The position numbers and the translations under genes are program-made. Shown here one piece after another: positions 45,795 to 54,642 of a stretch of 64,000 nucleotides of DNA; position 1 is the stretch's first letter, and every line of letters begins with the position of its first letter. The stretch is from Mycolicibacterium goodii (lineage in GTDB: Bacteria; Actinomycetota; Actinomycetes; Mycobacteriales; Mycobacteriaceae), in assembly GCF_001187505.1 (NCBI RefSeq), contig NZ_CP012150.1, positions 6,234,048 through 6,298,047 of the forward strand, in the 5' to 3' direction. The notes below the pieces were generated by a model that saw nothing but the letters and a program-made list of their open reading frames with translations, was not told the DNA's origin and did no database searches.

Positions 45795-46493
45795 TCAGGC
45801 CAGGCCGAGCTCCCGCATGCGGTGCTGGTGGGTCTCCTGCAACCGGCCGAAGAACTCGGCCAGCTGCGTGAGACCTTCACCACTTGAGATGACGAGATCC
45901 GCCAGTTCGTCGTGATCGGCCAGCACGTACTGGGCCTGCGTGACGGCCTCACCGAGCAGCCGACGCGCCCACAGCGCCAACCGGTGCCGCTGACGATCGC
46001 TGGCGGTCACCGCGGCCTGGACCTCGGCGACGACGAACTGCGAATGCCCGGTCTCCGACAGCACCGCGCGCACCACCGAGGCCACCTCCTCGGGCAGCGC
46101 GTGCGAGATCTCCAGATAGAAGTCCGCGGCGAGAGCGTCGCCGATGTAGGTCTTCACCAACGCCTCCAGCCACGTGCTGGGGGTGGTCATCCGGTGATAG
46201 TTGTCGAGTGCGGGGGCGTACTTCGTCATCGCGTCGACGACGTCAACTCCCCTGTGCTGCAACGCATCTCGAAGCACTTCGAAATGACCCATCTCGGCGG
46301 CGGCCATGCTGGCCATGTTGATCCGGCCGCGCAGATTCGGTGCCATACGGGCTTCGTCGGTGAGCCGGTAGAACGCGGCGACCTCGCCGTAGGCGAGCAC
46401 CGCAAACAACTCGTTGACCCCCCGATGGTCGGCGGTCACGCCTGAGGCGACCGGGTCGGCGATCCCTTCGGCGGCGGGCTGTGGCGCATTCAT
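45795..46493 (-). CDS. Ferritin-like-fold protein
   Basis: 232 residues, Rv3210c-like. Four long helices of the ferritin-like bundle; conserved E/H positions (LAYGEVAAFYR, AAAEMGHFEVL, DFYLEISHALPEE, VLSETGHSQFVVAEV) are placed like a di-metal site, though the set is not the classical ExxH pair throughout. The end converges with the MmpS-like gene with 4 bp between. Upstream lies the leader region of rhlE. Confidence 0.84.
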   Translation of the reverse strand: MNAPQPAAEGIADPVASGVTADHRGVNELFAVLAYGEVAAFYRLTDEARMAPNLRGRINMASMAAAEMGHFEVLRDALQHRGVDVVDAMTKYAPALDNYHRMTTPSTWLEALVKTYIGDALAADFYLEISHALPEEVASVVRAVLSETGHSQFVVAEVQAAVTASDRQRHRLALWARRLLGEAVTQAQYVLADHDELADLVISSGEGLTQLAEFFGRLQETHQHRMRELGLA

Positions 46494-46560
46494 GGGGCCA
46501 ACTGTAGACGCCCAACCAGGCGGTCACCCGAACGGCAAATCGTGCTTATCAGGTAGACCA

Positions 46561-46660
46561 GCTACAATGGTCTGTGGTAACGGCTTCGAGCCGACCGCTG
46601 AGTACCATCTGGGTGCCTGGTGAGCCGCCCGAAACCGCTACCAGGAAATGTGCGTGCACG
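46561..46660 (+). promoter_or_regulatory. Structured leader upstream of rhlE with competing hairpins
   Basis: In the 306 bp upstream of rhlE, a TACAAT -10-like element (46564-46569) is followed by TGGTAACGG (46575-46583), which can pair with CCGCTACCA (46635-46643). A competing hairpin CCTGGT (46616-46621)/ACCAGG (46640-46645) uses the same 3' bases, and an internal GGCT-TCG-AGCC loop (46582-46592) also forms. The remaining leader to 46799 has no ORF of note. Mutual exclusion suggests a regulated leader for a DEAD-box helicase gene (inference). Confidence 0.55.
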
Positions 46661-46799
46661 CAGTTGGCCCGCCCTACGCGCAGGGCCCACGGATCGGCAG
46701 CGCCGCTCTACCGGGCGAACCCGACCGTTTCACAGTCGAAACTCGTGTGCGCTGGATGCCCCCATGAGGTTTGACAGTGAAAGGCTACCTCCACCGCAT

Positions 46800-48308
46800 A
46801 TGACGCAACTCAATCTCTCGTTTGCCGATCTCGGCGTCCGCGACGAAATCGTCCGCGCACTTGCAGAGAACGGCATTGAGCACCCCTTTGCCATTCAAGA
46901 ACTCACCCTGCCCCTGGCCCTGGCCGGCGACGACCTGATCGGTCAGGCCCGCACCGGCATGGGCAAGACCTACGCCTTCGGTGTGCCCCTGCTGCACCGG
47001 GTCAGCTCCGACGAGAACCGGCCGCTGACCGGCGCGCCGCGCGCCCTGGTCGTGGTGCCGACCCGCGAGCTCTGCCTGCAGGTCTACAACGACCTGGCCG
47101 GCGCCGCGAAGTACCTGCCCACCGGTGACGGCCGCAAGTTCACGGTGACGTCGATCTACGGCGGGCGCCCCTACGAACCGCAGATCGAGGCACTACGCAA
47201 GGGCGTCGACGTGGTCGTCGGCACCCCCGGCCGCCTGCTCGACCTCGCCCAGCAGGGTCACCTGCAGCTGGGCGGGCTGTCGGTCCTGGTCCTCGACGAG
47301 GCCGACGAGATGCTCGACCTGGGTTTTCTGCCGGACATCGAGCGCATCCTGCAGCTGACCCCGGATTCGCGCCAGGCAATGCTGTTCTCGGCGACCATGC
47401 CGGACCCGATCATCACGCTGGCCCGTACGTTCATGAACCAGCCGACGCACATCCGCGCGGAGGCCCCGCATTCGGCCGCCACCCACGACACCACCGCGCA
47501 GTTCGTCTACCGGGCGCACGCGCTGGACAAGGTCGAGCTGGTGAGCCGCATCCTGCAGGCCCGCGGACGCGGCGCGACCATGGTGTTCACCCGCACCAAG
47601 CGCACCGCGCAGAAGGTGTCCGACGAGCTCGCCGAGCGCGGCTTCAAGGTCGGCGCGGTCCACGGTGACCTGGGCCAGGGTGCCCGTGAGAAGGCTCTCA
47701 AGTCGTTCCGGACCGGCGCGATCGACGTGCTGGTGGCCACCGATGTCGCGGCCCGCGGTATCGACATCGACGACGTCACCCACGTCGTCAACTACCAGTG
47801 CCCCGAGGACGAGCAGGCCTACGTGCACCGCATCGGCCGCACGGGCCGCGCCGGCAAGACCGGTGTCGCGGTCACGCTGGTCGACTGGGACGAGCTGACC
47901 CGCTGGGAAACGATCGACAAGGCGCTCAACCTGGGCAATCCGGATCCGGCCGAGACGTACTCGAGCTCGCCGCACATCTACGCCGACCTCGACATCCCCA
48001 CCGATGCCACCGGCTCCGTCGGCAAGCCGCATCGCGAGAAGCGCGCCACCAAGTCCGCCGACGAGGACGAGCACCGGATCTCGTCGGCCGATCGCCCGGC
48101 CCGCACCCGCACCCGGGTGCGGCGGCGCACCCGCGGCGGCAAGCCGCTCACGGGTCATCCGGAATCTCATCCCGAGTCCCATCCGGAGTCCGCGACCACC
48201 GAGGACACCGATGCCGCACCGGCCACCGAGTCCGAGGCCGGCGAGCACGGCCCGCGGCGTCGTCGTCGCCGTCGTCCGCGCAAGACCGAAACTGCCACCG
48301 CGGGCTGA
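46800..48308 (+). CDS. rhlE: DEAD-box RNA helicase RhlE
   Basis: 502 residues. Motifs: Q-motif HPFAIQELTLPLAL, I ARTGMGKT, II DEAD, III SATMP, VI HRIGRTGRAG. The C-terminal 110 residues are disordered and strongly basic ([22 protein letters not shown]) with a tandem HPES repeat, a typical RNA-binding tail. ATG at 46800 corresponds to the family start (MTQLNLSF); an in-frame ATG lies 12 codons upstream and neither has a strong ribosome site. It belongs to RNA degradation and ribosome-assembly helicases. Confidence 0.94.
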   Translation: MTQLNLSFADLGVRDEIVRALAENGIEHPFAIQELTLPLALAGDDLIGQARTGMGKTYAFGVPLLHRVSSDENRPLTGAPRALVVVPTRELCLQVYNDLAGAAKYLPTGDGRKFTVTSIYGGRPYEPQIEALRKGVDVVVGTPGRLLDLAQQGHLQLGGLSVLVLDEADEMLDLGFLPDIERILQLTPDSRQAMLFSATMPDPIITLARTFMNQPTHIRAEAPHSAATHDTTAQFVYRAHALDKVELVSRILQARGRGATMVFTRTKRTAQKVSDELAERGFKVGAVHGDLGQGAREKALKSFRTGAIDVLVATDVAARGIDIDDVTHVVNYQCPEDEQAYVHRIGRTGRAGKTGVAVTLVDWDELTRWETIDKALNLGNPDPAETYSSSPHIYADLDIPTDATGSVGKPHREKRATKSADEDEHRISSADRPARTRTRVRRRTRGGKPLTGHPESHPESHPESATTEDTDAAPATESEAGEHGPRRRRRRRPRKTETATAG

Positions 48309-48323
48309 CCGACCCGTCACCCG

Positions 48324-49541
48324 ATGGTCAAACCCGAGCGCCGCGCCCGCGGCGACATCGTCGCGGCCGCACTCATCGTCGTCGTCGTCACCGTCGCGGC
48401 CGGCCTCATCTGGTGGACCAGTGACGCGCGGGCGACGCTGAGCCGGCCCGCCGCCACACCGGTCCCCTATCTGACCCCCGCCACCGAGGTGCCCGCGGGT
48501 CTGCACGAGATGTGGACCGCCGCGAGTCCCAAGACGACCGCCCCGGTGATCGCAGGCGGCGCCGTCGTGACCGGCGACGGACGCACGGTCGACGGCCGCG
48601 ACCCGATCAGCGGCGCGGTGCTGTGGAGCTATGCCCGTGACGCCGAGCTGTGCGGCGTCACCTCGGTGTACTCCTACGCCGTCGCCGTCTACCCCGACGT
48701 GCGCGGCTGCGGCCAGGTGAGCACCATCGACGGCAGGACCGGGATGCGCGGGCCGTCCCGCACGGCCTTCGCCGATCCCGAGGTGAAACTCTCCACCGAC
48801 GGCGTCACCGTGCTCTCGGCCGGGGACAGCCGGCTCGAGCTGTGGCGCTCGGACATGGTGCGGATGCTGTCCTACGGCGCGCTCGACGCGCGGATCAAAC
48901 CCGACGTCCCGGCGTCGCCGGTGTGCCGGCAGCTCTCGGCGGCGGCCAGTACCTCGGCGGTGTCGGTGATCGAGTCCTGCCCCAAGACCGACGAGGTCCG
49001 GCTGACGCTGCTGCGGCCCGCCGACGAGGAGGACACCCCCGACCTGCGCTACGTCGAATTGCCCGGGGTCACCGACGAGTCCGGTGCGCAGGTGATCGCG
49101 GTGTCGGACACGACGACCGCGATCTACCTGCCCACCCCGCAACCCAAGGTCGACATCATCGACGAGACCGGCGCGACGGTGGCCAGCACGATGTTGCCGA
49201 AACCTGCTGCGCCGCAAGCGACCACGACGCGCGCCGGTGACCTGGTCACGTGGTGGACGGGCGACTCGGTGATGGTGTTCGACGCCGCCGGGCTCCGGTA
49301 CCGCTACACCGTCAGCCCGGCGGGCCCGCATGCGCCGGTCGGGCCCGCGACCGCGATGGCGGGCCGGTTGCTGGTACCCGTCGACGACGGCTACGACGTG
49401 TTCGATCCGGCGACCGGCACCGGGGACCGGCACATCTCGCTGCCGCGCCAGCCGAGCGTGTCGCCCGTCGTTCCCGCCGTGGCCGGGTCGATCGTGCTGG
49501 AGCAGCGCGGTACCGACCTGGTGGCCCTGGGTGCGGCGTAG
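48324..49541 (+). CDS. Membrane-anchored beta-propeller-like protein
   Basis: 405 residues, Rv3212-like. A short basic tail and one TM anchor (about 14-32, AAALIVVVVTVAAGLIWW), then an extracytoplasmic domain with repeated strands such as DPISGAVLWSY, STIDGRTGM, VFDAAGLRY and VFDPATGTG that resemble PQQ-like propeller blades. Four cysteines (AELCGV, RGCGQ, VCRQL, ESCPK) could pair. Starts 15 bp after rhlE and is probably co-transcribed. Function unknown. Confidence 0.82.
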   Translation: MVKPERRARGDIVAAALIVVVVTVAAGLIWWTSDARATLSRPAATPVPYLTPATEVPAGLHEMWTAASPKTTAPVIAGGAVVTGDGRTVDGRDPISGAVLWSYARDAELCGVTSVYSYAVAVYPDVRGCGQVSTIDGRTGMRGPSRTAFADPEVKLSTDGVTVLSAGDSRLELWRSDMVRMLSYGALDARIKPDVPASPVCRQLSAAASTSAVSVIESCPKTDEVRLTLLRPADEEDTPDLRYVELPGVTDESGAQVIAVSDTTTAIYLPTPQPKVDIIDETGATVASTMLPKPAAPQATTTRAGDLVTWWTGDSVMVFDAAGLRYRYTVSPAGPHAPVGPATAMAGRLLVPVDDGYDVFDPATGTGDRHISLPRQPSVSPVVPAVAGSIVLEQRGTDLVALGAA

Positions 49542-49552
49542 GCGCTCGACCG

Positions 49553-50260
49553 TCAGCCGAGGTCGATGACGACGACGGTGGTGTTGTCACTGCCTCCGGC
49601 GTCGTTGGCGACCTCGACGAGCCGACGCACCGCCGTCTGCGGATCCGGGGCCGTCGCGGCGTCGACGATCAACGCCTCATCCGCCGCCGCGAACAGGCCG
49701 TCGCTGCTGATCAGCAACCGGTCCCCCGGCGCGCAGTCGATCCCGAACACGTCCGGGCTGATGTGCGCACCGATGCCGAGCGCGCGGGTCAGCAGGTGCC
49801 GTTGCGGGTGCCACCTGGCCTCATCGCGGGTGATCTCCCCGATCCGCACCAGTTCACCCGCCACGCTGTGATCGTCGGTGAGCTGCTCCATGCGCCCGTC
49901 CCGGATCCGGTACAGCGGCGAATCACCGATGTTGACCGCGAGCGGACCACCCTGCTCGGGCGTGAAGACGGCCACCGCGGTGAGCGTCGTGCCCGACACC
50001 GTCGGCTCGTCGCCCAGCATCTCGAAGACCAGCAGATTGGCCTGCGCGACCGCCTGCAGCAGGCCGTCACGGTCGGGCGCTGCGGCGAACCCGGCCGCCA
50101 ACGCGTGCAGCGCGGCCGCGCTGGCATGGTGGCCACGCACCCCGAAGCCGTCGGCGATCGCGTAGAGGATGCCGTCGGCCAGACACGCGTCCTGGTTGTT
50201 CTCCCGCACCGGCCCCTGGTCGGTGGCCGTGGCCGCACTCAACACCGATGCCATGGGCAC
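49553..50260 (-). CDS. PP2C-type serine/threonine phosphatase
   Basis: 235 residues, a compact PPM domain without membrane anchor. Metal-binding aspartates are present in ENNQD, IADGFG, SSDGLF and GGSDN; the usual DGMGGH motif reads DGFGVRGH. Probably active but with an altered active-site rim. The GTG start has AAAGG 6 bases ahead; an ATG follows two codons later. It follows the ParA gene by 9 bp, so a phosphatase and a ParA ATPase share an operon. Not expected in the equivalent M. tuberculosis locus. Confidence 0.87.
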   Translation of the reverse strand: MPMASVLSAATATDQGPVRENNQDACLADGILYAIADGFGVRGHHASAAALHALAAGFAAAPDRDGLLQAVAQANLLVFEMLGDEPTVSGTTLTAVAVFTPEQGGPLAVNIGDSPLYRIRDGRMEQLTDDHSVAGELVRIGEITRDEARWHPQRHLLTRALGIGAHISPDVFGIDCAPGDRLLISSDGLFAAADEALIVDAATAPDPQTAVRRLVEVANDAGGSDNTTVVVIDLG

Positions 50261-50269
50261 TGCGAACCT

Positions 50270-51088
50270 TTATCCGACCTCGGGGGTGAACGTGGGCATC
50301 TTCCTGCCGGACTTCCAGTGCCGCAGCAGCGCGTCGGCGAACTCGCGGTAGGCGAGCGAGCCTTTGCTCTTGCGCCCGGCCAGCACCGAGGATCCCGATG
50401 CACTGGCCTCCGCGAACCGCACGGTGCGCGGAATCGGCGGGGCCAGCACGGGAAGCTCGTAGCGATCGGCGACGTCGAGCAGGACGTCACGGCTGTGCGT
50501 GGTGCGTGCGTCATACAGCGTCGGCAGTGCACCCAGCAGTTTCAGCTCCGGGTTGGTGATCTGCTGCACATCGGAGATCGTCCGCAGGAACTGGCCCACA
50601 CCCCGGTGGGCCAGCGTTTCACACTGCAACGGCACGATCACGTCGTGCGCGGCGGTCAGACCGTTCAGCGTGAGCACCCCGAGCGAGGGCGGGCAGTCGA
50701 TGATGACGACGTCGAATCCGGGGTCGGACTCGGTTTCCAGTTTCGCCAGCGCCCGCTTGAGCGCGTACTCCCGCCCGGCCCGCATCAGCAGCATGGCCTC
50801 GGCGCCCGCCAGGTCGATATTGGCCGGTAGCAGCGTCATGCCCTCCTCGGTGCGCACCAGCGCGGCACCGGGCTCCACCTCCCCGAGCAGCACCTCGTGC
50901 ACCGACACCGGCAGCTTGTCGGGATCGTGACCCAGCGAGAACGTCAGACAGCCCTGCGGGTCCAGATCGACGAGCAGTACGCGACGGCCGTGCTCGGTGA
51001 GCGCGGCGCCCAGAGACGCAACCGTCGTCGTCTTGGCTACCCCACCCTTTTGATTGGCGACCGCTAATACTCGCGTCACAGGCCCCAT
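50270..51088 (-). CDS. ParA/Soj-family ATPase
   Basis: 272 residues, Rv3213c-like. Deviant Walker A NQKGGVAKTTT (about 13-23) with signature lysine, VLLVDLDPQG, and Walker B VVIIDCPPS. No ParB gene accompanies it, so a role in positioning or cell-envelope protein placement is as likely as chromosome partition. ATG at 51088 or GTG three codons later. Upstream is the divergent phosphoglycerate-mutase-like gene. Confidence 0.9.
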   Translation of the reverse strand: MGPVTRVLAVANQKGGVAKTTTVASLGAALTEHGRRVLLVDLDPQGCLTFSLGHDPDKLPVSVHEVLLGEVEPGAALVRTEEGMTLLPANIDLAGAEAMLLMRAGREYALKRALAKLETESDPGFDVVIIDCPPSLGVLTLNGLTAAHDVIVPLQCETLAHRGVGQFLRTISDVQQITNPELKLLGALPTLYDARTTHSRDVLLDVADRYELPVLAPPIPRTVRFAEASASGSSVLAGRKSKGSLAYREFADALLRHWKSGRKMPTFTPEVG

Positions 51089-51138
51089 CCAAGCACGCTC
51101 CGGGCGGCCGTGGCCTCCCGTGCGGCAGAATCGCCGGT

Positions 51139-51750
51139 GTGAGCGTCCAGCAGCACCGCCTCATCTTGCTCCGACACGGCGAGACCGAATGGTCCGCCGA
51201 CGGCAGGCACACCGGCCGCACCGACCTCGATCTCACCGAGGCCGGCCGTGAGCAGGCCAAACTGGCCGCCGAGCCGCTCGCCGAACTGCAACTGCGCGAC
51301 CCACTGGTGTGCAGCAGCCCGCGCCGACGCGCGGTGACCACCGCCGAGCTGGCCGGACTTTCCGTCGCCGAAGAGCTTGACCTGCTGGCGGAGTGGGATT
51401 ACGGCGACTACGAAGGCCTCACCACGGCGCAGATCCGCCAGACCGAGCCGGACTGGCTGGTGTGGACCCACGGCTGCCCCGGCGGCGAGAGCGTCGAGCA
51501 GGTCGGTGAGCGCGCCGACCGGGCCGTGGCGTTGGCGCTGGAACATCTGGCGGATCGGGACGTGGTGTTCGTCGGGCACGGCCACTTCTCCCGCGCTGTG
51601 CTCACCCGCTGGGCGGAACTCCCTGTGTCGCAAGGTATTCGGATTTCGATGGTGCCCGCGTCGATCGGGGTGTGCGGGTTCGAGCACGGTGCCAGGCAGA
51701 TCGCCGCACTCGGGCTGACCGGTCACCCCAACCCGTGTCTGCCGCAATGA
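51139..51750 (+). CDS. gpm2: Histidine phosphatase (Gpm2-like acid phosphatase)
   Basis: 203 residues. Catalytic LLRHGETEWS with His 12-13, a second His in FVGHGHFSRAV, and phosphate-contact Arg (SSPRRRAVTTA). The M. tuberculosis equivalent (Rv3214) is annotated as a phosphoglycerate mutase-like protein that acts as a broad acid phosphatase. GTG start. The stop overlaps the entC start (ATGA), so the two are translated together. Confidence 0.9.
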   Translation: MSVQQHRLILLRHGETEWSADGRHTGRTDLDLTEAGREQAKLAAEPLAELQLRDPLVCSSPRRRAVTTAELAGLSVAEELDLLAEWDYGDYEGLTTAQIRQTEPDWLVWTHGCPGGESVEQVGERADRAVALALEHLADRDVVFVGHGHFSRAVLTRWAELPVSQGIRISMVPASIGVCGFEHGARQIAALGLTGHPNPCLPQ

Positions 51751-52838
51751 CCGCGCCGTCGTTCGCCTTCGCAGGCCCGTCCGGTGTGCTGATCGGCGAG
51801 GGTGTGCGGACCGGGTACGCCACGATCGCCGCCGCCCGGTCGGCGCTGAGCAGCGGCGAGGCGGACCTCGTGGTGGGGGCGCTGCCGTTCGATCTGTCCG
51901 CCCCGGCCGCGTTGCACACCCCCGTCCACGCTCACGTCGCCGACGCGGTGCCGGACTGGCCGGTAGGGCCCGCTCCGGTGCTGCGGACGCGGGAGACGTT
52001 GCCGTCGAGTGCGCTGCACCGCGAACGGGTCGCCGAGGCGGTGCGCCGGTTGCGCGACCCCGACAACCCGCTGGACAAGGTCGTGCTGGCCCGCGCACTG
52101 CGGTTGACCGCCGAAACCGCATGGGACCCAAGGGCGGTGCTGCGCCGACTGGCCGACGCGGATCCCGCGGCCACGGTGTACCTGGCCGATCTGAGCCCGG
52201 CCGGCGATCCCCACACCGGCACCGTGCTGGTGGGCGCGAGCCCCGAGTTGCTCGTCGCCCGCGACGGCGACGAGGTGATCTGCCAACCGTTCGCCGGTTC
52301 GGCTCCGCGCTCATCCGATCCGGAGACCGACCGGGCGAACGCCGCGGCGCTGGCCGCCTCGGGCAAGAACCGCCACGAGCACGAACTGGTGGTCGACGTG
52401 ATGCGCAAAGCGCTCGACCCGCTGTGCGTCGACCTGCAGATCGCCGCACAACCCGAACTGCACGCCACCGACGCGCTGTGGCACCTGAGCACCCCGGTCC
52501 GCGGCCGGTTGCGCGACAAGGACGTCACCGCAATCGATCTCGCGGTCGCACTGCACCCAACCCCGGCCGTCGGCGGCGTCCCCGCCGACCTGGCCGCCGA
52601 CGTCATCACCGAGATCGAAGGTGACCGGGGTTTCTACGCGGGTGCCGTCGGCTGGTGCGACGACGCGGGCAACGGCCGCTGGGTGGTGTCGATCCGGTGC
52701 GCGGTCCTGTCCGCCGACCGTCGCGTCGCGCTCGCCAACGCGGGTGGGGGGATCGTCGCAGAATCCGATCCCGACGACGAAGTCGACGAGACCACAACCA
52801 AATTCCGAACCATACTGACAGGGCTGGGAGTGCGATGA
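51747..52838 (+). CDS. entC: Isochorismate synthase EntC-like
   Basis: 363 residues, chorismate-binding family. GASPELLVARDGDEVICQPFAGS and ASGKNRHEHELVV are the chorismate/Mg signatures; LHPTPAVGG and GDRGFYAGAVG complete the catalytic end. It makes isochorismate, for menaquinone or salicylate-type siderophores. Coupled to gpm2 upstream and to a GNAT acetyltransferase downstream (both ATGA overlaps). Confidence 0.92.
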   Translation: MTAPSFAFAGPSGVLIGEGVRTGYATIAAARSALSSGEADLVVGALPFDLSAPAALHTPVHAHVADAVPDWPVGPAPVLRTRETLPSSALHRERVAEAVRRLRDPDNPLDKVVLARALRLTAETAWDPRAVLRRLADADPAATVYLADLSPAGDPHTGTVLVGASPELLVARDGDEVICQPFAGSAPRSSDPETDRANAAALAASGKNRHEHELVVDVMRKALDPLCVDLQIAAQPELHATDALWHLSTPVRGRLRDKDVTAIDLAVALHPTPAVGGVPADLAADVITEIEGDRGFYAGAVGWCDDAGNGRWVVSIRCAVLSADRRVALANAGGGIVAESDPDDEVDETTTKFRTILTGLGVR

Positions 52839-53314
52839 GTGAACTGATCCGCAGGGCCCGGCCGGGCGACGAGGTCGAGATCACCGCGATGATCCGTGAA
52901 CTCGCCGAGTTCGAACATGCCTCCGACGAGTGCACCGTCACCGAAGAGCAGTTGCACACAGCGCTTTTCGGTGACAAACCGGTTGCATACGCACACGTCG
53001 TCGAGGTCGACGGTCAGGCGGCGGCGACCGCGGTGTGGTTTCTGAACTTCTCGACGTGGGACGGCGTCGCCGGGATCTACCTGGAGGACCTGTTCGTGCG
53101 CCCGGCGTTCCGCCGCCGCGGCATCGCGCGAAAACTGTTGTCGACGCTGGCGCGTGAGTGCGTCGACAACGGGTACAGCCGGCTGCAGTGGGCGGTGCTC
53201 AACTGGAACGTCAACGCGATCGCGCTGTACGACGAGGTCGGCGGCAAGCCCCAGACCGAATGGACCACCTACCGGGTGTCCGGACCGGAACTCGGCGCGC
53301 TCGCCGCGCAGTGA
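52835..53314 (+). CDS. GNAT-family N-acetyltransferase
   Basis: 159 residues, Rv3216-like. Acetyl-CoA loop RPAFRRRGIARKLL follows the beta-strand GIYLEDLFVR; WAVLNWNVNAIALYDEVGG is typical of small-molecule amine acetyltransferases such as the diamine acetyltransferase group. ATG with GGGAG ahead, overlapping the entC stop. Substrate not predictable. Confidence 0.9.
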   Translation: MSELIRRARPGDEVEITAMIRELAEFEHASDECTVTEEQLHTALFGDKPVAYAHVVEVDGQAAATAVWFLNFSTWDGVAGIYLEDLFVRPAFRRRGIARKLLSTLARECVDNGYSRLQWAVLNWNVNAIALYDEVGGKPQTEWTTYRVSGPELGALAAQ

Positions 53315-53320
53315 CGCGGC

Positions 53321-53698
53321 TCAGTCGCGGTGCCCGAGCCACTCCACCGTCGACGGCGTGAACAGCAGCACCAGCGTGCCGAGCGCCAACAGGCCCAGCA
53401 GCACGCCGTAGACGACGTGGTGTGAGGTGATGACGTACCACGCCACCGGCAACAGCAGCAGGTTGGCCATCACGGCAATGCCTCGGCCCCAACGCCTTCC
53501 GGTGACCAACGCCCATCCGCCGGCCAGGACACCACCGCCGATCAGGATGAACCACACCGCGGTGCCCCAGCCGTTGACGATGTGCTGATCGGCGCCGGCC
53601 ATCGCACGCACCACCAGCACGACGGCCACCACGAGCGCCGCGACACCCTCTGCGGCGGTGAGGAGACCGGCATAACGCACACCGGGTGGCTGGACCAT
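53321..53698 (-). CDS. Four-TM membrane protein, Rv3217c-like
   Basis: 125 residues with four hydrophobic helices (ALVVAVVLVVRAM, WFILIGGGVLAGGWAL, IAVMANLLLLPVAWYVI, VLLGLLALGTLVLLF). No catalytic motif. Start ATG overlaps the stop of the dehydroquinase gene upstream. Unknown function. Confidence 0.8.
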   Translation of the reverse strand: MVQPPGVRYAGLLTAAEGVAALVVAVVLVVRAMAGADQHIVNGWGTAVWFILIGGGVLAGGWALVTGRRWGRGIAVMANLLLLPVAWYVITSHHVVYGVLLGLLALGTLVLLFTPSTVEWLGHRD

Positions 53699-54135
53699 CA
53701 CACCCGCCCCACCAGGTACCGCACCGCGTACTCGTAACCGGCCGCCCCGGCACCGCAGATCACCATCTCGGCCACGGCCGACACGTACGAGTGGTGCCGG
53801 AACTCCTCGCGACGGTGGATGTTGCTCAGGTGCACCTCGGCGACCGGGAGTTCGACCGAGGTCAGCGCGTCCGGGATCGCCACCGAGGTGTGGCTGTAGG
53901 CACCGGGATTGATGATGATGCCCGCACAGTCGGTGCGCGCGGCGTGGATGGCGTCGATCAGGCCACCCTCGTGATTGCTCTGCACGGCGCGCACCTCGAA
54001 CCCGAACTCGGCGGCCAGCGCGGTCACCGACCGTTCGATGTCGGCCAGCGTCGTGGAGCCGTAGATCTCGGGCTGCCGGGTGCCGAGCAGGTTCAGGTTC
54101 GGCCCGTTCACGAGCAGCAATCGGCGTTCGGTCAC
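53698..54135 (-). CDS. aroQ: Type II 3-dehydroquinate dehydratase
   Basis: 145 residues. [17 protein letters not shown], catalytic Tyr 24-25 region, [16 protein letters not shown], and [18 protein letters not shown] with the catalytic His. It dehydrates 3-dehydroquinate in the shikimate or quinate pathway. The main mycobacterial aro cluster is elsewhere, so this is probably a second copy. GTG start has GGAG directly abutting it, too close for a good site; a GTG seven codons earlier is the alternative. The preceding frame is open far upstream but antisense to other genes. Confidence 0.9.
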   Translation of the reverse strand: MTERRLLLVNGPNLNLLGTRQPEIYGSTTLADIERSVTALAAEFGFEVRAVQSNHEGGLIDAIHAARTDCAGIIINPGAYSHTSVAIPDALTSVELPVAEVHLSNIHRREEFRHHSYVSAVAEMVICGAGAAGYEYAVRYLVGRV

Positions 54136-54218
54136 CTCCGTACGGTACCGACGCACCGGCGTGGGCAGTGTATGGACGCCCGGACCGAGCGTCGGGCCGC
54201 GGCTGGAAAACTGGCGGC

Positions 54219-54608
54219 ATGCCGAACGGTGAGCGTTGTCCGTGTGACAGCGGTGCGGATTACGACCAGTGCTGCGGGCCGCTGCACCGCGGCGAGCGGG
54301 CCGCCGACACCGCGCTGGCCCTGATGCGGTCGCGCTACAGCGCGTTCGCCGTCGGCGACCGGGCGTACCTGCTGTCCAGTTGGCATCGGGCGAACCGCCC
54401 GAACGACCTGGCGCTCGACGACGCCGTGGTCTGGCGGCGCCTGCAGATCGTCGACACCGAGGCGGGCGGGCGTGACGATGCCCACGGTGTCGTGGAGTTC
54501 CGCGCCCAGTACCTGGCCCGTGGGCGTCGCCACATCCTGCACGAACGCAGCCGTTTCGCGCGGGTCGACGGGGCGTGGGTCTATGTGGACGGGGATCTGT
54601 CGGACTGA
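54219..54608 (+). CDS. YchJ-like SEC-C zinc-binding protein
   Basis: 129 residues, UPF0225/YchJ family. N-terminal SEC-C motif [14 protein letters not shown] binds zinc; the rest is an NTF2-like domain ([15 protein letters not shown]...[13 protein letters not shown]). Role unknown; SEC-C proteins often bind other proteins or act in RNA/protein quality control. Monocistronic, between aroQ (divergent) and the lipid kinase. Confidence 0.9.
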   Translation: MPNGERCPCDSGADYDQCCGPLHRGERAADTALALMRSRYSAFAVGDRAYLLSSWHRANRPNDLALDDAVVWRRLQIVDTEAGGRDDAHGVVEFRAQYLARGRRHILHERSRFARVDGAWVYVDGDLSD

Positions 54609-54642
54609 TTCGTCGGGCCGCACCCCGATAGGCTGATCCCCC

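Noticed and set aside
47193..49433. 746-codon minus-strand frame opposite rhlE and the propeller-like gene
   Set aside because: Low-complexity Arg/Gly-rich translation, an antisense effect of high GC.
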